Shown: positions 35,174-43,901 of the stretch, in pieces
Layout: the number at the start of each line of letters is the position of its first letter
Position numbering within the stretch: position 1 is the stretch's first letter
Origin: Bacillota bacterium
GTDB lineage: Bacteria > Bacillota > Clostridia > Lachnospirales > Lachnospiraceae
Assembly: GCA_023414875.1 (NCBI GenBank)
Contig: JAEZMV010000028.1
Location: forward strand, 124,001 to 188,000
DNA length: 64,000 nt
Reading direction: 5' to 3'
Notes under the pieces: generated by a model
Database searches by the model: none
What the model was told of the DNA's origin: nothing
What the model saw: only the letters and a program-made list of their open reading frames with translations
Program-made: the position numbers and the translations under genes

Positions 35174-35519
35174 GTTTTAGCCCCACTTTCTTTTAATAAA
35201 GCTATTATGGGCGCCAAAACATAAGAATTAATCGATATAGTATCGATTAAAATGCAACTGGCTGCCATTCATGCTAGTTTAGGCCCTATAGCTTTGCGTC
35301 ATTACTTTTCAGTAAGTTTGCCGATGTTTTTATATAACTTGATAATACTAAAAAATATCTCATCTGTATAGAGCTGATAGTAGTAATAGGTCTAATTTAC
35401 TGTTAAGATATGGCATCGTGGCTTATGCTCTATTCATTGTTAGGGATGGTTATTAGCTAAATAGATATGGTTATATTCTCATAATGTAAAGATATCTGAT
35501 AATAAAATATGTTCATAAT
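35174..35519. other. Intergenic region upstream of degenerate-GGDEF gene
   Basis: Holds the palindrome at 35228-35250 and otherwise AT-rich DNA. No gene or RNA is recognised. Confidence 0.4.
35228..35250. promoter_or_regulatory. Perfect 23-bp palindrome, candidate operator
   Basis: TTAATCGATA at 35228-35237 and TATCGATTAA at 35241-35250 are exact reverse complements around TAG. It lies 55 bp upstream of the degenerate-GGDEF gene's start. It has no T-run and the stem is AT-rich, so an operator is more likely than a terminator. Confidence 0.55.
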
Positions 35520-35557
35520 AAAAGATCCCTGATGTTCAATGACTTCAAGGATCTTTT
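35520..35557. terminator. Terminator downstream of trkH
   Basis: AAAAGATCC at 35520-35528 pairs with GGATCTTTT at 35549-35557 around a 20-nt loop. It lies 28 bp beyond the trkH stop on the minus strand. Confidence 0.7.
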
Positions 35558-35584
35558 GCCTACTATTCTTTATCTTATTTATAG

Positions 35585-37018
35585 TTACTTTTTCCATGTA
35601 TTTGGGGTAAATAACAAGATTAAAGGAAATACTTCCAGCCTTCCGGCTAGCATATCAATCATCATAACAATTTTAGATAAATTTGAAAAAGCACCAAAGT
35701 TCCCAATTGGACCTACATTTCCAAGACCCGGGCCAACATTATTTAAGGTAGCCGCTATCGCAGTGAAATTAGTAGTAAAATCAAAATTATCTAAAGAAAT
35801 CAGTAATACTGAACCTGCAAAAATTAATATATATGAGAAGAAAAATATGTTGATGGAGCGTAAGGTTTCATGTTCGATTTTATTCCCATCAAATCTTAAT
35901 ACTTTTACACTCCGTTTGTGTATCAGGAAGGATAACTCTTTACCCAAGGCCTTAAATAATATTACAATTCGAGAAACTTTTAATCCTCCGGCGGTACTTC
36001 CCGCGCAGGCACCGATAAACATAATAAATACAAGTATCATCTTGGAAAACTCTGGCCAATTATTAAAATCTACAGTTGCGTAACCTGTAGTTGTAATGAC
36101 TGAGGATACTTGAAAAGCTGCGACCTGTATCGAACTAAAAAAATGTTTAATACCACCCAGGTTAAGGGATATCATAACGATGGCTGAGATAACAATAATA
36201 AAATAAAAACGCAGTTCTTCACTCTTTAAGACATTCTTAAATTTTCGAAATAGTAATAAGTAATAAATATTAAAATTAACACCAAACAAAAACATGAAAA
36301 TTGTTATTACATTCTGATTATAGATAGAATAATCAGCAATGCTGGAGTTTTTGATCGCAAAGCCACCTGTTCCCGCAGTACCGAAGGTAAGTGTTATAGC
36401 ATCAAATACCGGCATCTTGCCAATTAGTAATAGTATTATTTGAATTAAAGTCATACCAACATAGATGGAATAAAGTAGGATAGCAGTAGTCTTAATCTTT
36501 GGTACAAGCTTTTCAATAGAGGGGCCGGGGCTTTCGGCACGTAGTATATGCATTCGTTCGCCGCCGGTCATCGGGAGAATGGCAAGTATAAATACTAGAA
36601 TTCCCATGCCTCCAATCCAATGAGAAAAGCTTCTCCAGAATAGCATACAATAGGATAAGGCCTCCACATCCTTTAATATACTGGAGCCCGTGGTTGTAAA
36701 CCCGGAAATAATCTCAAACAAGGCATCTACATAACTGGGTATTTCACCGCTGATATAAAATGGTAATGCTCCCGCTAAACTAAGAATAATCCATCCTAAC
36801 GCTACGCTTACAAAACCTTCCTTTGAAAAGAAAATTTTATTTTTGGGTTTATGGTGTAGTAATGGGATTCCAATTAACAAGCATATTCCTATGGTAATTA
36901 AAAATGCATATAGACCTTTTTCTCTGTAAATTGCTGCTACGATAGCCGGGAGAACCATTAATGCTGCTTCCACGGTTAAGATCCACCCTATGATATGTAG
37001 TATTATCGATTTGTTCAT
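35585..37018 (-). CDS. trkH: K+ uptake protein TrkH/KtrB-type membrane subunit
   Basis: A 477-residue polytopic membrane protein, the K+-translocating subunit of a Trk system. Pore-loop signatures recur in the four MPM repeats: SGFTTTGSSIL, GTAGTGGFAIKN, SSVITTTGYATV and LNNVGPGLGNVG. A conserved SHWIGGMGILVFILAILPM is also present. The ATG at 37018 is chosen for the GGAGG immediately upstream; the longer in-frame start at 37054 has none. It lies 143 bp after trkA on the same strand, so the two form an operon. Confidence 0.92.
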   Translation of the reverse strand: MNKSIILHIIGWILTVEAALMVLPAIVAAIYREKGLYAFLITIGICLLIGIPLLHHKPKNKIFFSKEGFVSVALGWIILSLAGALPFYISGEIPSYVDALFEIISGFTTTGSSILKDVEALSYCMLFWRSFSHWIGGMGILVFILAILPMTGGERMHILRAESPGPSIEKLVPKIKTTAILLYSIYVGMTLIQIILLLIGKMPVFDAITLTFGTAGTGGFAIKNSSIADYSIYNQNVITIFMFLFGVNFNIYYLLLFRKFKNVLKSEELRFYFIIVISAIVMISLNLGGIKHFFSSIQVAAFQVSSVITTTGYATVDFNNWPEFSKMILVFIMFIGACAGSTAGGLKVSRIVILFKALGKELSFLIHKRSVKVLRFDGNKIEHETLRSINIFFFSYILIFAGSVLLISLDNFDFTTNFTAIAATLNNVGPGLGNVGPIGNFGAFSNLSKIVMMIDMLAGRLEVFPLILLFTPNTWKK

Positions 37019-37161
37019 ATTAACCTCCAATGCCGCATCTTTGATGTAGCTCAAAATACAGGAAGATCAAGGAGTGCGCACCAATGAGGTGAATTTTACG
37101 TTAACCATTCACCCTGTGAACATTCGCAATTCTTCCTAAGCGAATTTATTGACTCATTTGT

Positions 37162-38517
37162 CTATTTAATAATATCGTTTAACTCATTTAATCCGGTATT
37201 TGTGGTTACAACAATAACAGAATCGCCAATCTGAAGTGAGGATTGTCCATCAGGAATGATGATTTTGTTCTTGCGGTAAATACAGCTTAGCAAAAGATTT
37301 TCCTTAAGTGTTAATTTTGAAAGAGGAATACCCAACAGCTTTGAATTGCTTTTGATCCGAAACTCTAACGCTTCCACCTTATTATTTATAATTTTATAGA
37401 GCGTCTCTACACTGCTTCCCTTTGGATTTTGCATTGCTCGAATGTGCTGAACTATGCGGTTGGCAGTGATAAGCTTTGGTTTCACGATTGTTCCTATAGG
37501 CAGTTCTGTAATAATTTCGTCAAATGTCAATCGGGTTATTTTAGTGAATACCTTTGCATTTGAATTCTTCTGGGCATATAAAGATAACAAAATGTTTTCT
37601 TCATCCAGGTTCGTAAGTGAAACAAATGCATCCATGGACTCAATGCCTTCTTCAAGAAGAACATTATGATCAGAAGCATTGGCATGAATGATTAGGGCTT
37701 CCGGTAACATTTCACTTAATTGTTCACATCGTTCCCGTACTTGCTCTATTATTTTAACACTAATACCCATTTCAATAAATTTCTTTGCTAGATAAACAGA
37801 GATATTACCTCCACCAACCAGCATAATATTTTTCATTGGTGCAGTTGAGATACCTATTTTATGAAAGAATTCAACTACATTCTTCGTCGAAGCAACAATC
37901 GATATTTTATCATCGGATTGGAGAGTGAAATTACCGGAGGGAATAAAGACTTGTTCACCTCGAACCACCGCACATACCAGGACCTTACAATGTAATTGGG
38001 AGGGTATACTCATAATTTGCATGTTGTTGAGAATTGAGTTCTTTGGAATTTGCAGTTGGAGTAATTCTACCCGGCCCTTTGCAAAGACGTCTATATCAAT
38101 TGCAGATGGAAGTCTGATTAAGCGAGCAATATCGGTAGCAGTTTCCAGCTCGGGGTTAATAACCATGGAGAGACCCATTTCCTCCTTAATAAAATCAATT
38201 TCACTATGATATTGTGGATTGCGTACCCTGGCAATCGTATGGCAATTACCGGCCTTTTTTGCTATTACACAACAAAGCAGATTCAGTTCATCCGAACCGG
38301 TTACAGCAATGAGTAAATCTGCGGCTTCAATTCCGGCAGATAACTGGATACTATAGCTGGCCCCGTTGCCAATTATCCCTCCAACATCAAGAGTCTGGGT
38401 TATATTATGAATAGCAGAAGGTTTATTGTCTATTAATGTTATTTCATGTCCTTCACTGTCAAGTTGTTCAGCAAGAGCTGTTCCTACTTTACCACAGCCC
38501 AATATTATTATTTTCAT
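37162..38517 (-). CDS. trkA: K+ uptake regulator TrkA
   Basis: A 451-residue cytoplasmic protein that gates the TrkH channel in response to nucleotides. It has the full tandem layout: TrkA_N (IILGCGKVGTALAEQL, residue 3), TrkA_C (about 140-215), a second TrkA_N (IMLVGGGNISVYLAKKF, about 230) and a second TrkA_C ending in GDSVIVVTT. Single-domain KtrA proteins are half this size, so this is the TrkA type. It is upstream of and co-oriented with trkH. AAGGAG is 13 nt from the ATG, a rather long spacing. Confidence 0.93.
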   Translation of the reverse strand: MKIIILGCGKVGTALAEQLDSEGHEITLIDNKPSAIHNITQTLDVGGIIGNGASYSIQLSAGIEAADLLIAVTGSDELNLLCCVIAKKAGNCHTIARVRNPQYHSEIDFIKEEMGLSMVINPELETATDIARLIRLPSAIDIDVFAKGRVELLQLQIPKNSILNNMQIMSIPSQLHCKVLVCAVVRGEQVFIPSGNFTLQSDDKISIVASTKNVVEFFHKIGISTAPMKNIMLVGGGNISVYLAKKFIEMGISVKIIEQVRERCEQLSEMLPEALIIHANASDHNVLLEEGIESMDAFVSLTNLDEENILLSLYAQKNSNAKVFTKITRLTFDEIITELPIGTIVKPKLITANRIVQHIRAMQNPKGSSVETLYKIINNKVEALEFRIKSNSKLLGIPLSKLTLKENLLLSCIYRKNKIIIPDGQSSLQIGDSVIVVTTNTGLNELNDIIK

Positions 38518-38711
38518 AATAAATGTTACGCTCCTTCGTAAATTGTTCGTTTTTTATTATAACATGCATATGATATATTCTTATAGTATAATAGCATTTA
38601 TAAAGTAAATATGCAATCTTACATGCTATTACATTATTTGTTCTTGTATATTGTAAAGATTTAGATATTTGGATATTCTTAATGATGATTGTTTATTATA
38701 TTTCCAAAGTT

Positions 38712-38770
38712 AAAACCTTGTAACTCTGCTATATGCCCTTAAAGGAGTATATCAATAGTCACAAGGTTTT
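38712..38770. terminator. Terminator downstream of carbamate kinase gene
   Basis: AAAACCTTGT at 38712-38721 pairs with ACAAGGTTTT at 38761-38770. The loop contains a further weak stem. T-runs lie on both sides. Confidence 0.65.
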
Positions 38771-38798
38771 TTACTTAACTGGATGCAAGATAGAAGGA

Positions 38799-39731
38799 TT
38801 AAGCGGTAATCATCGTTCCGTTCAGTCCGGTTATACATTGTCTGGCATTGTTCAAATGACCGATAATGGCTTTACGATCTTCTTTCTTGGTAACAAAATC
38901 AACGCTTGCTTCGACTTTAGGAAGCATGGAGGTGATAGGGAATTGTCCATCCTCCATGTATTTCTTAGCATCAGCTACGGATAATGAATCAAGAGGCAGT
39001 TCTTTATCGGTACCAAAGTTAAGAGCAACCTTGTTTACACCGGTTAAGAATAATAAGATGTCTGCATCCACCATATCGGCTAGTTTTTCACTTGCTAAAT
39101 CTTTTTCAATAACCGCGCTTGCTCCTTTAAGTGCTGTTCCCTGTTCCAATACCGGAATACCACCTCCGCCACAGGCAATCACAAGCTGATCTGCTTCCAC
39201 GAGTGCCTTAATTGCATCGATTTCATAAATATCAATTGGCTTTGGAGTTGCAATGATACGTCGATAGCCGCCATCTACTTCTGTAACATAATTTCCCTTC
39301 TTGATTTCTTCGTCCGCTTCCTCTTTAGTCATAAGGCGACCGATAACCTTGGTCGGATTTTGGAAAGCGGGATCAAAGGTATCCACACGAACCTGTGTAA
39401 TGATAGTTGATACTGTCTTAAAGATACCACGGTCTAAAAGCACGGTACGTATTGCGTTTTGCAAATCATATCCAATATATCCTTGACTTAAGGCACCGCA
39501 TACCGACATTGGTGCTACGGCGTAATCATTATACAAACGGTTAAATTCTGTCATTGCACTGTGAAGCATACCTATCTGAGGACCATTGCTATGCGTAATA
39601 ATAATTCTGTACTTATCCTCTACTAAGTCGGCAATTGCATATGCCGCATTGATTATTGATTTCTTTTGTTCCGGAAAGCTTGTTCCAAATGCATTTCTTC
39701 CTAAGGCAACCACAATTGTTTTATTCTTCAT
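38799..39731 (-). CDS. arcC: Carbamate kinase
   Basis: A 310-residue cytoplasmic enzyme interconverting carbamoyl phosphate + ADP and ATP + carbamate (+ NH3), the ATP-yielding last step of arginine, agmatine or purine-derived carbamoyl phosphate breakdown. Family motifs are VVALGRNAFG (usually GGNA), ITHSNGPQIGML (usually HGNGPQ), VCGALSQGYIGYDLQ, ACGGGGIPV and VEASVDFV. It stands alone with no arcA, arcB or other partner genes nearby, so the pathway it serves is open. The gly-to-arg and gly-to-ser changes are in nucleotide-contact loops, but the family tolerates some variation there. Confidence 0.92.
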   Translation of the reverse strand: MKNKTIVVALGRNAFGTSFPEQKKSIINAAYAIADLVEDKYRIIITHSNGPQIGMLHSAMTEFNRLYNDYAVAPMSVCGALSQGYIGYDLQNAIRTVLLDRGIFKTVSTIITQVRVDTFDPAFQNPTKVIGRLMTKEEADEEIKKGNYVTEVDGGYRRIIATPKPIDIYEIDAIKALVEADQLVIACGGGGIPVLEQGTALKGASAVIEKDLASEKLADMVDADILLFLTGVNKVALNFGTDKELPLDSLSVADAKKYMEDGQFPITSMLPKVEASVDFVTKKEDRKAIIGHLNNARQCITGLNGTMITA

Positions 39732-40061
39732 ACAAAATCCTCATTTCATTATCTTAGTATTAATATAGCTAGGTTATATATAGTAATATAACATAAAGTT
39801 GATTTTGATGTCAAAAGACTTCTTTCAGGGGATAGCAATAATTGATCAATATTATTTGCTTTTCGGTATTATTTTATAGAACATGATACATTACTATTAT
39901 ATTAATAACATAAATGATTGATTTTTATTGATAGGTGCCCATGGTTTAGTAGCTATCTGAAAATTCTGCGGGAAATTCGTCTTAATTTGTTCTAATGATT
40001 ACCAAGCAATAATATAATGATATACTAGTCACATTTATGATATTGAATCGATGAGGGCATA
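39732..40061. other. Intergenic region between arcC and beta-helix protein gene
   Basis: About 330 bp of AT-rich DNA between divergent genes; I see no gene, RNA or clear repeat. GAGGG precedes the start at 40062. Confidence 0.4.
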
Positions 40062-41297
40062 ATGATGGTTAAAAGACAAGATCTGCCAAAGATAGTATCC
40101 GTACTGATCATAGCCTTTTTCTTAATATCACTTTCAATTAGTGAAACCAAAAGAACTACCATCCCTGACGGATATGTAGATATTAAAGCATATGGTGCAA
40201 GGGGGGATGGGTTTACGGATGATGCCCCTGCTATTCAGAAAGCAGAAAACGCTGGGATATCAATATTTTTCCCGAAGGGTGTATATCGAATTGGAAGTAA
40301 TATTATAAAGCGTACAAAGGTAAATTGGCTGGGCGCTGGTTATGACAGTATATTATTAATCAATGGTAGTCCAAGCTCCTATTCCTCATCGGATATTATT
40401 AGAAATGAAAGCTACGGTATCGAAGACACAGCTTTTAATCACAGCTATGAGATGGAAAGCTGTGATTATGCTTATCGATCAATTGGTAAATTTGACAGCT
40501 TTGAGATTAAGAATTTAGCGATCAGAGTGAGGAGTCCACTAAAGCCCGGCGAACCACCGAATGGCGGTTATATTCACATTTTTAGTTTTATGCATACGAG
40601 GGACGTCAATATCAGCAACGTGTATATGGATTCGATTTCATCTAACAATCGAGGGAATTGCATTTTTGTATTTAAAGGTGGAAATTATAACACGACAATA
40701 AATAACTGTAAAATGATACACAACACAGATCCTTCAGTAGCCTATGGCGGTTCCATTATTTTTGCATCCCGATCGACAAGCGATCCAATTCAGTATGTGA
40801 CGATCAGTAATAATAAAATAATCAAGAAAAATGGCGGTGATGAGATCTTATGGTTAGCCGCGAATTTTAATTCAATTAACGAGGTTATCATCAGAAATAA
40901 CACGATTGATGCTGGCTCCAACATCGTCAAAGCTTCAGTGATCATGTTAGCACAGGACTCTGACCGAATGTTACAGAATGTAAGTGAACCCTTTCATGAT
41001 GTAAAAGTATATTATAATGTAATACATGCTTCTAATCTGAACTTTTCCAATATATTTATCGGGTATGATTTTGGTCATAATCCAAGAAAAAGCGGAACAA
41101 TAAACATATACAACAATTATGTGCAAACCTTCAAAAATGCCGCTACAGATCAGGTTGTCAGTGGCATATTAGTCGGTAGAGCCAAAAAGGTTAATATTCA
41201 AAACAATACCATAATAGGAAATCAGGATATGGGTATCACAGCTAAGACGGATGTAGAAAAAGTCAAGTGTAAGGAAAATAATATTACATTCAAGTAA
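40062..41297 (+). CDS. Secreted right-handed beta-helix protein (pectate-lyase-3-like)
   Basis: A 411-residue protein with an N-terminal signal or membrane anchor (residues 10-27, VSVLIIAFFLISLSIS). The mature part starts with the Pectate_lyase_3/GH28-like signature DIKAYGARGDGFTDDAPAIQKA and FFPKGVYRIG, followed by beta-helix coils rich in NNT/NNK turns. This fold is found in pectin-active enzymes, phage depolymerases and others, so substrate and even activity are uncertain. Proximity to kdgK/kdgA makes a pectin or uronate polymer attractive, but that is inference. The reading frame continues open for 66 codons after the TAA stop. Confidence 0.75.
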   Translation: MMVKRQDLPKIVSVLIIAFFLISLSISETKRTTIPDGYVDIKAYGARGDGFTDDAPAIQKAENAGISIFFPKGVYRIGSNIIKRTKVNWLGAGYDSILLINGSPSSYSSSDIIRNESYGIEDTAFNHSYEMESCDYAYRSIGKFDSFEIKNLAIRVRSPLKPGEPPNGGYIHIFSFMHTRDVNISNVYMDSISSNNRGNCIFVFKGGNYNTTINNCKMIHNTDPSVAYGGSIIFASRSTSDPIQYVTISNNKIIKKNGGDEILWLAANFNSINEVIIRNNTIDAGSNIVKASVIMLAQDSDRMLQNVSEPFHDVKVYYNVIHASNLNFSNIFIGYDFGHNPRKSGTINIYNNYVQTFKNAATDQVVSGILVGRAKKVNIQNNTIIGNQDMGITAKTDVEKVKCKENNITFK

Positions 41298-41532
41298 ATA
41301 ACAATCAAACATTATAATGTTCGTATTAAGGGAGTTATAGATATAAAACCAAGTGATAAAGGAGAACATATATCCTTTGGCATCGTAGCTTTATTTAGAC
41401 GTGAAGAAGAGGAACTGGAGCCGTCGCATTTGGAGGTGCCCTCAATAACTAGAATGTTTATCATATCAATCATCAAAAAAATATCGTGTGATTATTAATC
41501 CATAAAGAGACCGTTTGCCGCCATCGGTACTT

Positions 41533-41564
41533 AGGCTGTGGTAATGATTTTACTACCACAGCCT
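41533..41564. terminator. Terminator downstream of kdgK
   Basis: AGGCTGTGGTA at 41533-41543 pairs exactly with TACCACAGCCT at 41554-41564 around a 10-nt loop. It lies 12 bp beyond the leftward kdgK stop. Confidence 0.8.
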
Positions 41565-41576
41565 TATGTACCGTTA

Positions 41577-42602
41577 TTATCGAACCACTCGTCCGGAAGC
41601 ATCACCGCCAGTGAGTTTTGTAACCTCCTCAACAGTTACTTGATTAAAATCTCCCTCAATGCTGTGCTTAAGGCAGCTTGCTGCAACCGCAAATTCTATC
41701 GAGCTTTGCGGGTCAAAATTATGTAAGCAAGCATAGATTAAACCGGCGCCAAAGGAATCGCCGCCACCTACACGGTCAACGATGTGCATTCGATAATTTT
41801 TACTGAAATAATAATCAAAGCCATCATATAACATACCGGCCCAATTGTTATCATTAGCAGAGAGAGATTCTCTTAAGGTTATGGCAACTTTTTTAAAACC
41901 AAACTGTTCTGCTAATTGTCTCGCAACATCTTTGTAGCTCTCATGATTTACTTTACCTGAGGTCACATCGGTATTGGATGCTTTTATCCCAAATACATCA
42001 CCCGCATCCTCCTCGTTAGCGATACAGACATCAACATAGCTACAGAGTTCACTCATTACATTTCTGGCCTTCTCTTTCGACCATAATTTATTTCTGTAGT
42101 TAAGATCGCAGCTGATTGTAATGTTTTTTTCTTTTGCTATTTTGCAGGCTTCTAAACAGATTGAAGCTACATTATCACCGAGTGCAGGTGTAATTCCTGT
42201 AAAGTGAAACCAGCTGGTACCGTCAAAAATCTGATTCCATTTAAAATCTGAAGAGATAGCGGTTGCAATAGAAGAACCGGCTCTGTCATAGATTACTTTA
42301 GAGGGTCTTTGACTGGCACCCTTTTCAAGAAAATAAATACCAACACGGTCGCCTCCTCGGGTAATATATGTAGTATCTACGCCAAAACGGCGTAGGGAGT
42401 TAATTCCTGCCTGTCCAATCTCATGTTTCGGTAATTTGGAGACAAAGCCTGTTTCAATTCCAAAGCTGGCAAGAGATACAGCCACGTTCGCTTCACCTCC
42501 GCCGTAAGTGGCTCCATATTGCTCCGCTTGAATAAATCGATAATAACCTTCGGGTGCAAGCCGTAGCATTAGTTCACCAAAGGTAATAACTTTTTTTGTC
42601 AT
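41577..42602 (-). CDS. kdgK: 2-dehydro-3-deoxygluconate (KDG) kinase
   Basis: A 341-residue PfkB-family sugar kinase converting KDG to KDPG. The N-terminal GELMLRLAPEGYYRFIQA and GGGEANVAVSLASFG, and the C-terminal GGGDSFGAGLIYACLHNF (catalytic Asp), are characteristic of KDG kinases. It is followed upstream by the KDPG aldolase gene on the same strand, 79 bp away. The conserved CGTTTCGCAA motif at 42658-42667 lies about 55 bp before its start, so it probably also has its own controlled promoter. Confidence 0.9.
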   Translation of the reverse strand: MTKKVITFGELMLRLAPEGYYRFIQAEQYGATYGGGEANVAVSLASFGIETGFVSKLPKHEIGQAGINSLRRFGVDTTYITRGGDRVGIYFLEKGASQRPSKVIYDRAGSSIATAISSDFKWNQIFDGTSWFHFTGITPALGDNVASICLEACKIAKEKNITISCDLNYRNKLWSKEKARNVMSELCSYVDVCIANEEDAGDVFGIKASNTDVTSGKVNHESYKDVARQLAEQFGFKKVAITLRESLSANDNNWAGMLYDGFDYYFSKNYRMHIVDRVGGGDSFGAGLIYACLHNFDPQSSIEFAVAASCLKHSIEGDFNQVTVEEVTKLTGGDASGRVVR

Positions 42603-42650
42603 AGTAACTCATACCTCCAATTTATAAGTGCTGTATATAAAATTCAGCAG

Positions 42651-42667
42651 ACTTAATCGTTTCGCAA
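42651..42667 (-). promoter_or_regulatory. Candidate hexuronate operator upstream of kdgK
   Basis: ACTTAATCGTTTCGCAA, on the plus strand, is 16/17 identical to 61141-61157 upstream of the Ldh_2 gene. Its CGTTTCGCAA core recurs at 43678-43687 upstream of kdgA. The distance to the start codon is nearly the same for kdgK and the Ldh_2 gene. Confidence 0.6.
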
Positions 42668-42681
42668 ATAAATAATATTGA

Positions 42682-43644
42682 TTATTTCTGAATTAGGTGT
42701 AAAGCAAATCCACCGTACTCATTTTTTAAGTATAGGGATTTGAGATTTTCATTTTCATCGTACTTTGCAGTATCCATATCAAATTCAATCCCGCGCAGGT
42801 TTAAATGGTATATTGCACGATTTATATGATTTGTTTTGATCGCAATATGTCCGTTTGTTCCAAGATAAGGTGATTTCATAAGCTCTAATCCGGTACCTGC
42901 AAATATGGAGCTGGTACCCACCTTCTTTTTAAACCCCAACATCTTTTCGAATGTATTAGCTAATGAATCAGCTTCAGCTTCTCCGTTTAAGTTTATGCCG
43001 ATATGTTCCAGTTCAAAACCCAGCACCAGTGATACTGCATCGTTTGTGAGTTCAGTAATTCGATTAAAATTACCACTCATAATTAAATCCTGATTAACCA
43101 TCCAGCTACCACCACAAGCAACAACCCGATCAAAACCAAGATAGGAAGTTAGATTCTTTGTGCTGATTCCTCCGGTAGGCATAAATTTCATTTTAGTATA
43201 GGGGGCCGATATCGCTTTCATCATTTCAAGGCCACCGCATGCTTCAGCAGGAAAAAACTTAACGACCTCAAGTCCACATTCGATAGCCTTCTCGATATCA
43301 CTGGGGTTAGTGCATCCGGGTATAATTAGGATACCTTTTTCCAGGCAGTATTTTACTATATTTGGATTGAAGCCGGGACTGACGATAAACTTTGCACCTG
43401 CTTGCATCGCGGCATCAACCTGATCGGTTGTAAGTACAGTACCTGCACCCACTAGCATATCAGGAAATTCCCTGGTCATAATTTCGATGGATTTTGTAGC
43501 GGCTTCAGTTCTGAAAGTAACTTCGGCACAGGGAAGACCACCATTACATAGGGCCTTAGCTAAAGGCGCAGCATCCTCAGAATTGTTTAAAACAATTACA
43601 GGTACAATTCCCAATTTTGAAAGTTTCTCTAGTATTATATTCAT
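42682..43644 (-). CDS. kdgA: KDPG aldolase fused to a C-terminal VOC domain
   Basis: A 320-residue protein. Residues 1-205 are a class I KDPG/KHG aldolase cleaving KDPG to pyruvate and glyceraldehyde 3-phosphate (EVTFRT, GAGTVLT, the Schiff-base lysine in EVVKFFPAEA, PTGGIS). Residues about 207-320 are a glyoxalase/VOC-fold domain (LEHIGINLNGEAEADSLANT, then FALHLIQK). The VOC part has no clear metal triad and could be structural or bind a sugar acid. ATG 43644 has AAGGAGG at ideal spacing; an in-frame upstream start at 43740 would add a hydrophobic tail and lacks a site. It is co-oriented with kdgK and divergent from the IclR gene. Confidence 0.9.
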   Translation of the reverse strand: MNIILEKLSKLGIVPVIVLNNSEDAAPLAKALCNGGLPCAEVTFRTEAATKSIEIMTREFPDMLVGAGTVLTTDQVDAAMQAGAKFIVSPGFNPNIVKYCLEKGILIIPGCTNPSDIEKAIECGLEVVKFFPAEACGGLEMMKAISAPYTKMKFMPTGGISTKNLTSYLGFDRVVACGGSWMVNQDLIMSGNFNRITELTNDAVSLVLGFELEHIGINLNGEAEADSLANTFEKMLGFKKKVGTSSIFAGTGLELMKSPYLGTNGHIAIKTNHINRAIYHLNLRGIEFDMDTAKYDENENLKSLYLKNEYGGFALHLIQK

Positions 43645-43670
43645 TTCACCCTCCTTGAGTTTCATAATAT

Positions 43671-43687
43671 GAAACAACGTTTCGCAA
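43671..43687. promoter_or_regulatory. KdgR-like dyad operator upstream of kdgA
   Basis: GAAACAACGTTTC at 43671-43683 is a dyad (GAAAC/GTTTC) resembling the IclR-family KdgR box of enterobacteria (GAAACANNGTTTC). It continues into GCAA to form the CGTTTCGCAA shared with kdgK and the Ldh_2 gene. It lies 27 bp upstream of the kdgA start. Confidence 0.6.
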
Positions 43688-43762
43688 TAAGATACCTTGA
43701 GTATACATATCATAATTATTAAAGTCAAGAGTTTTAACAATATGGACGGTTTTCAAGTTACC

Positions 43763-43817
43763 TCACATACTAACGAAGCATGGCCGCTTTTGCCGCAAAT
43801 TATTCCGAAGCGGAGCC
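43763..43817 (+). promoter_or_regulatory. Conserved promoter segment upstream of iclR (shared with Ldh_2 gene)
   Basis: TCACATACTAAC at 43763-43774 and AATTATTCCGAAGCGGAGCC at 43798-43817 recur in the same order and orientation relative to the downstream gene at 61259-61316 (minus strand). The second block matches at 19 of 20 positions. It contains CCGCTT...AAGCGG arms. Confidence 0.5.
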
Positions 43818-43901
43818 TTGATATTCTATGAGCAGACTGTTAAACTAAGTATGTCCAATTATCAATTTCTTGGATAGAAAAATGCAAGTATGGAGGTATA
43901 C

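Noticed and set aside
35532..36083. Plus-strand frame of 183 codons opposite trkH.
   Set aside because: It is antisense to well-conserved trkH sequence and begins inside the trkH terminator.
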